From Episyrphus balteatus (taxonomy: Eukaryota; Arthropoda; Insecta; Diptera; Syrphidae): a stretch of DNA of 64,000 bases. The notes beneath the pieces are model-generated. The model saw only the letters and a list, made by a program, of their open reading frames with translations, ran no database searches and had not been told where the DNA came from. Within the stretch, counting starts at the first letter, position 1, and every line of letters starts with the position of its first letter. Positions 59,870 through 64,000 of the stretch are shown here, piece by piece. The position numbers and the translations under genes were made by a program. The stretch covers positions 74,732,277-74,796,276 of the forward strand of contig NC_079137.1 in the NCBI RefSeq assembly GCF_945859705.1, written 5' to 3'.

Positions 59870-60450
59870 ATACTTATCCTCTGTTCCATCAAAGTTTCTA
59901 AGCTACTTATAATTATTTGATAAATGAGGTATTGTTAAAAGTGACTAGCTTGTGCTCTACTTATAATCTTTGTGCCGTCATAAAAATATGAATATTGCGC
60001 CCTCTAAAAACAAAAGTTCGGTATGCATGTTTGTTCATCTCTTCCATAATAACTTCCAAGCTACTAACCATAATTTGCAAAAAGAGGTATCGTTGAAAGT
60101 GACTAACTTGTGCGCTCGTTATAAGCTGTTTGCCGTCAAAAAATTATGAATATTGCGCTCTCTAGAAGTTCTCTAGAAGTTCTAAATCTAAATTTTTCAA
60201 AATTTGAAAAATGAGGTATCGTGTCTATCTTGCGCGCTGGTTATAAGCTTTGTGCCTTCACAAATATATGAATATTGCTCTCTTAAGAGCCAAAAGTCCG
60301 GTAGGTATGTTCATCCGTTCCTTAATAACTTCGAAAATACTTATCATTGTTTGAAAAAGGATATATCGTTGAAATTGACTTCTTTGTGCGCTTGTTATAG
60401 GATATGTGACGTCATAAAAATATTATATATGATGTCAGATGATTTGTTCT
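59870..60450. repeat. Tandem repeat, four units of about 140-160 bp
   Basis: Each unit has GAGGTATCGTTGAAAGTGAC, TTGTGCGCTCGTTATAAGC, TTTGTGCCGTCA and ATATGAATATTGCGCTCTC in order. Units start near 59906, 60063, 60197 and 60340 and are diverged from one another. An open frame across the third and fourth units is a by-product of the repeat. Confidence 0.75.
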
Positions 60451-63400
60451 TTTAACCTTTCAATAATTTTTCATCTGGTTTAAGCGTAAGAGTTCAATTT
60501 TAAACTTTGACCAGAATATTATCAAAAGATCGCCATCATTCTTTCACAGCGATTGAAAAACAAATGAGAACTGTCAAAGTGTCAAGCGGATTGATTAGAT
60601 TTGCAAATGTCATGAGAAATATCTTTTTTTTTTTGCAATTATCTTAATAATTCTTGACTTAAGTCTGCCCAAAATCCAGTCTCTTTTTTTCCATATTTTT
60701 TTTTTTTAGATTGCCTTTTCAATCGACACCCTGGGACCTCCCGTTAAACTTATGCAAATGAAACAGTGCAGTTTGAACTGCACCATGCACTCCCGATTTA
60801 TCTTCACTGACAGTGACATTTAAGTATCTGCTCATTCCTGCCTCCAACAGCACTCTTCATGTCCTCCTTACAGGTTTCTTTTCCTTTTTTTTCCTTTATT
60901 TCTTTTATCTTTTTTAATGTTTGACTTTAATTTAAATTTAATTTATCCTCTTTTATATATTTTCCTTACGATACCATACAATACGATACTACTCGACGAC
61001 GATGAAGATGATGATGGTATTTTTTCTCTTGGTGCATTCCGCATACTTAAAGCCGCATAAAGTGTCGTGCAATAAAGTTCATGGAACTTGTTTCCATCGT
61101 TTTATCTTTCTTGATTTTCATTCAGTCTTTGTGGACGGATAGACGATCTGGCTCAGAGGCCGGCAGCAGCAGCAGAGTTCTGTTTGTTTCCAATTTTTGT
61201 TTTCCTCTTTTTTTTTTGACAGTGAAAAAGGAGCTATTTTGGGTTTCCCATACCCAAGATCGTGTGTGATCGCGATTGTCGTCACGGCTGACAGATAAAA
61301 AAGCGATACAAGCGGGCGAGTATAATTTTTTTATTTTATTTATTTTTTTTTTAAGAGAAAAAAAAAAAAAAAACAAAATGATTTCAACGATATACGCTCG
61401 CGCCCAACGCGTTTAGTGTGATTCTCTTAATTACGCATCGTGTTGTCGTTTGATGAGCCTTAGCACTGATTGCAATCAAGCCCAAAAGTGGATGTGTCAG
61501 TTGAATGTTGGGGAAGTTGGAGTATATTGCGCGTCTGGTTTTCAAGATTTGTTGTTGTTGTTATTTTGGTATAGCCAAAACCGAGTAAAGGTCACACAAT
61601 CGAAAATGTGTTAATTGGACTAATTAAGCTAACGAGCTTTCATTATTCCATGGAACTCATAGGTCCCATTGATTGGACGGTTCATTTTTTTTTTTGGCTG
61701 ATAGGTTGATATATTATCCCACACAATTTAAATTTTATAGTGGTTTCTATTTTAAGGAACAAATTTATGTGTGTGGGGACACTTAATTTTTATTGATCCT
61801 GAAATAGATTTTATGGGTCTTTATTTTTTTGTTGGGGTATATCTGCCTAATGTAGTTTATGAGATCACTTTTTTTTTAAGAATTTTTATTGGCAAGTTAA
61901 ATATTTTTTATACAAGAGCTATGAAATTTTTTAAAACAGGTGGACTTTAAGTTTTGTAATAAAAAAAAGAAAATAAATTTAAGGGGTCTAATTTTTGTAC
62001 AGATAAAGATGATCATTATTTTGGAGCTAGTGATTTATATGCCTGTCAAATTCAGTGAGAAAAATCCATAGTTGATTTGTGGTAAGCTTTTTAAAAAACA
62101 TTTATGTTGATCCTGTTTGAAGAGAACCAAGCCCATAAGATGAGCACATTGAATTACTCCTGTTTTTGGATTTTTTAAGGGGCCAACGCATAGATTACAT
62201 CGCATGCGTTACGTCGAAGTTTTCAACTGACAGCACAAAAGCTCTAATTCTTATGTGAACCGACCCATGAGCGAAGGACCTGCCGGAGTCCGACAGATGC
62301 GATGGAAAAAGCAGCTGAACTTTCAACTTTTCAATCTGGTTGATCCGTTGTCAAAAATAGGTTAGTTCGATTTTCGTTTTCTGAGGGAATGGCATGACTC
62401 AGAACTATGTTCTTTTCTTCTCTATCATATGAATTGTGAACTTTCATTATTCATAAATGATGAAATTGTAATAAAAGTAACAATTAAGTTCTTATAACAT
62501 TTCCATATTCATAAAAATATCTGAATTCTGTTGTAAAGTTTCAGTGACAAAAACATCGAACAAACCTAGGAATTTGAAGTGACCTGTCAAAAAGCAATTC
62601 GCCATGCAACGTATTCTATGGGAATGGGTGACCCCTTTTCAATTTTTGGGATACAAATTATCTTAGCCTTAACGATCTAAAAAAATCCTGGAATTCTGGT
62701 AGGAATTTGTCTTTTGGAGATGGTCGGTTGTGATGTGATCTAGGTCAACTGAAGCTAGAAGCAAATCTTCCGCATTCTTGTCTTCTAATCCTACGTTTTC
62801 CAAATCAAAAGTTCTGAAAAAAACCTCCAACAACTCAGCGGTTGCAAATGGTCTTAGATAATGCTGGTTGAGGCGCTTGGACTTGGTTCCCAACCTAATG
62901 GATTTTAAGACCACCCTGCGTTTATAAATTTAAGCCCTTCCCTTTGAAATTATGTCGTTTAGAAGTTTATTCTTTTTGACTGTCATACTTAACACGGCTT
63001 GTTACAAGACTGTCAGAAAAAATAGGGCTATCAGTTTTGACGTTTATCCTGTAAATGTCATCGAACTGTCATGTCAGTTGCCTTCTAATTTTTAAAGATT
63101 AAATTATTCTAAAAAGTTTACCTCTAAAACCAGAAAACAAACTACTCAATTTTCATTTTCGTTAAATTGAAAAACAGAAAACCCCTATACCCCTTTATTG
63201 CGCACCTATTAAATCTTATCACTCTATTAATCACTCGCCTTGATTGAAAATCAATAAAATTGCTCTGCTTTTTTATGCTATTTCGTTGATTGAATATCTC
63301 GCCGTCATTTATCTTAACCATCTGCTAGCTCAGAGATACACCACATCATTCGCAGTCCTCATGATTGTCATCAGTATTGTCATGGTGCTATTCTCTGATG

Positions 63401-64000
63401 TTGGCGGACTTCACTCTACTTCATGAAAGCACTCCGCTGTCCTATGCTATAGGATGTGTTCGTCGTGTCGGCCGTTCGTTCGTTCTCGTATAAACATGAA
63501 CTGTTTTATGTTTGTCGCAGACAGCGCACAAATGTCCTCCAATTTCGAATCGTGCGAAATTTTTAATTGCAACCCATGTGCAACATGTGTTTGTCTTCTC
63601 ACGCAGCATACAAAAAGACTCAGGGAGTTTCCATTTAGCTGCGATAGGCAAAAAGTATAAAGGCAAAGGCCCGCCTGGGCTCTTCCACTAAATAATTTAT
63701 TACGATTGCAACTCCCTCTCTCGATCTTTCGAACGACAACTACGGGCGATGCTTTGACAAACGAAAAAAAAAAGAAAAGAAAAGCCGACCTCAACGAATG
63801 ACAAACTACATGCAAATGGCTTAATAGCGATTGATGTTGTTCAATTTAATGGACTCCCAAAGCTCCGGCTCCAACCATAGACTTGTTCGTTCATTCATTT
63901 ATGGTACAATGACAGTTGGCGTATGGACTAGAAACTAACGGTTATGTTATTTAGTGGAATTCATTGAATAGACATTTGTCAAAATGACTCCAAAACAGGA

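Larger units (their letters stand above)
56501..64000. other. Region upstream of the known Reck exons
   Basis: No exon with conserved protein sequence could be recognised. GC-richer, less repetitive blocks occur at 57780-58020 (with TATATATA near 57955), 60700-61060, 61130-61470 and 63420-63720; these are the better places to look for the missing Reck first exon, its promoter, or another gene's 5' end. A minus-strand frame of about 80 codons at 62669-62914 has no motif I recognise. The tandem repeat at 59870 and the inverted repeat at 59310 are the only other structures seen. Confidence 0.5.

Noticed and set aside
62669..62914. 81-codon minus-strand frame with a protein-like composition
   Set aside because: No known motif, no splice partners and no homologue I can name. 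Kept only as a remark in the flanking-region entry.
1..64000. CRISPR arrays, prokaryotic operons, LTR retroviruses or endogenous viral genes
   Set aside because: No regularly spaced identical repeats with unique spacers, and no polycistronic gene layout. No gag/pol/env-like frame or paired LTRs were found. The RT sequences are LINE-type.

Overview
This window is eukaryotic nuclear DNA, AT-rich and intron-rich, and it looks like a dipteran (fly) genome. All five protein genes are spliced, with GT-AG introns (one GC-AG), short introns of about 52-70 bp mixed with kilobase-scale ones, and best resemblance to insect proteins. From memory, the Drosophila orthologues rt, Prosbeta2 and 26-29-p all lie on chromosome arm 3L (Muller element D), so the window probably samples the same ancestral arm in a larger, repeat-swollen genome. 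I cannot name the species.

Layout: (1) 1-4117, repeat-rich DNA before the first gene. (2) 4118-12400 (+), rt/POMT1, protein O-mannosyltransferase 1, six exons. (3) 12401-15746, spacer with one foldback element. (4) 15747-29492 (-), Prosbeta2, the proteasome beta2 subunit, four coding exons split by a 12.8 kb intron packed with nested mobile DNA, including a damaged LINE inside an inverted-repeat element. (5) 29493-36065, spacer containing a 387 bp MITE with a 9-bp target duplication, tandem repeats, and a 3.26 kb hAT-like element that itself holds several nested insertions. (6) 36066-41109 (+), mRpL39, mitochondrial ribosomal protein L39, five exons. (7) 41110-43126, a decayed tandem array. 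(8) 43127-47812 (-), the 26/29 kDa cathepsin-like cysteine protease, three exons. (9) 47813-51471, MITEs, a hAT remnant and a 14-bp minisatellite. (10) 51472-56500 and upstream (-), Reck, a GPI-anchored Kazal/cysteine-knot protein. Its signal-peptide exon was not found and may lie beyond 56500 or outside the window. (11) 56501-64000, no convincing coding exon.

The genes are housekeeping or developmental and do not form a pathway: ER O-mannosylation, the proteasome, mitochondrial translation, a secreted or lysosomal protease, and a membrane-anchored protease and Wnt regulator. No operon-like logic, CRISPR, rRNA gene or functional tRNA gene was seen. The striking content is the mobile DNA. There are many palindromic (foldback) elements from about 130 bp to several kb, several with readable target-site duplications that allow their nesting order to be read. 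There is also a LINE whose reverse transcriptase has lost its catalytic YADD region in frame, and a pair of about 810 bp inverted-terminal elements that each carry a tRNA-like (Pol III promoter-like) block. I found no new multi-gene biological system. The candidates for undescribed biology are these repeat families.
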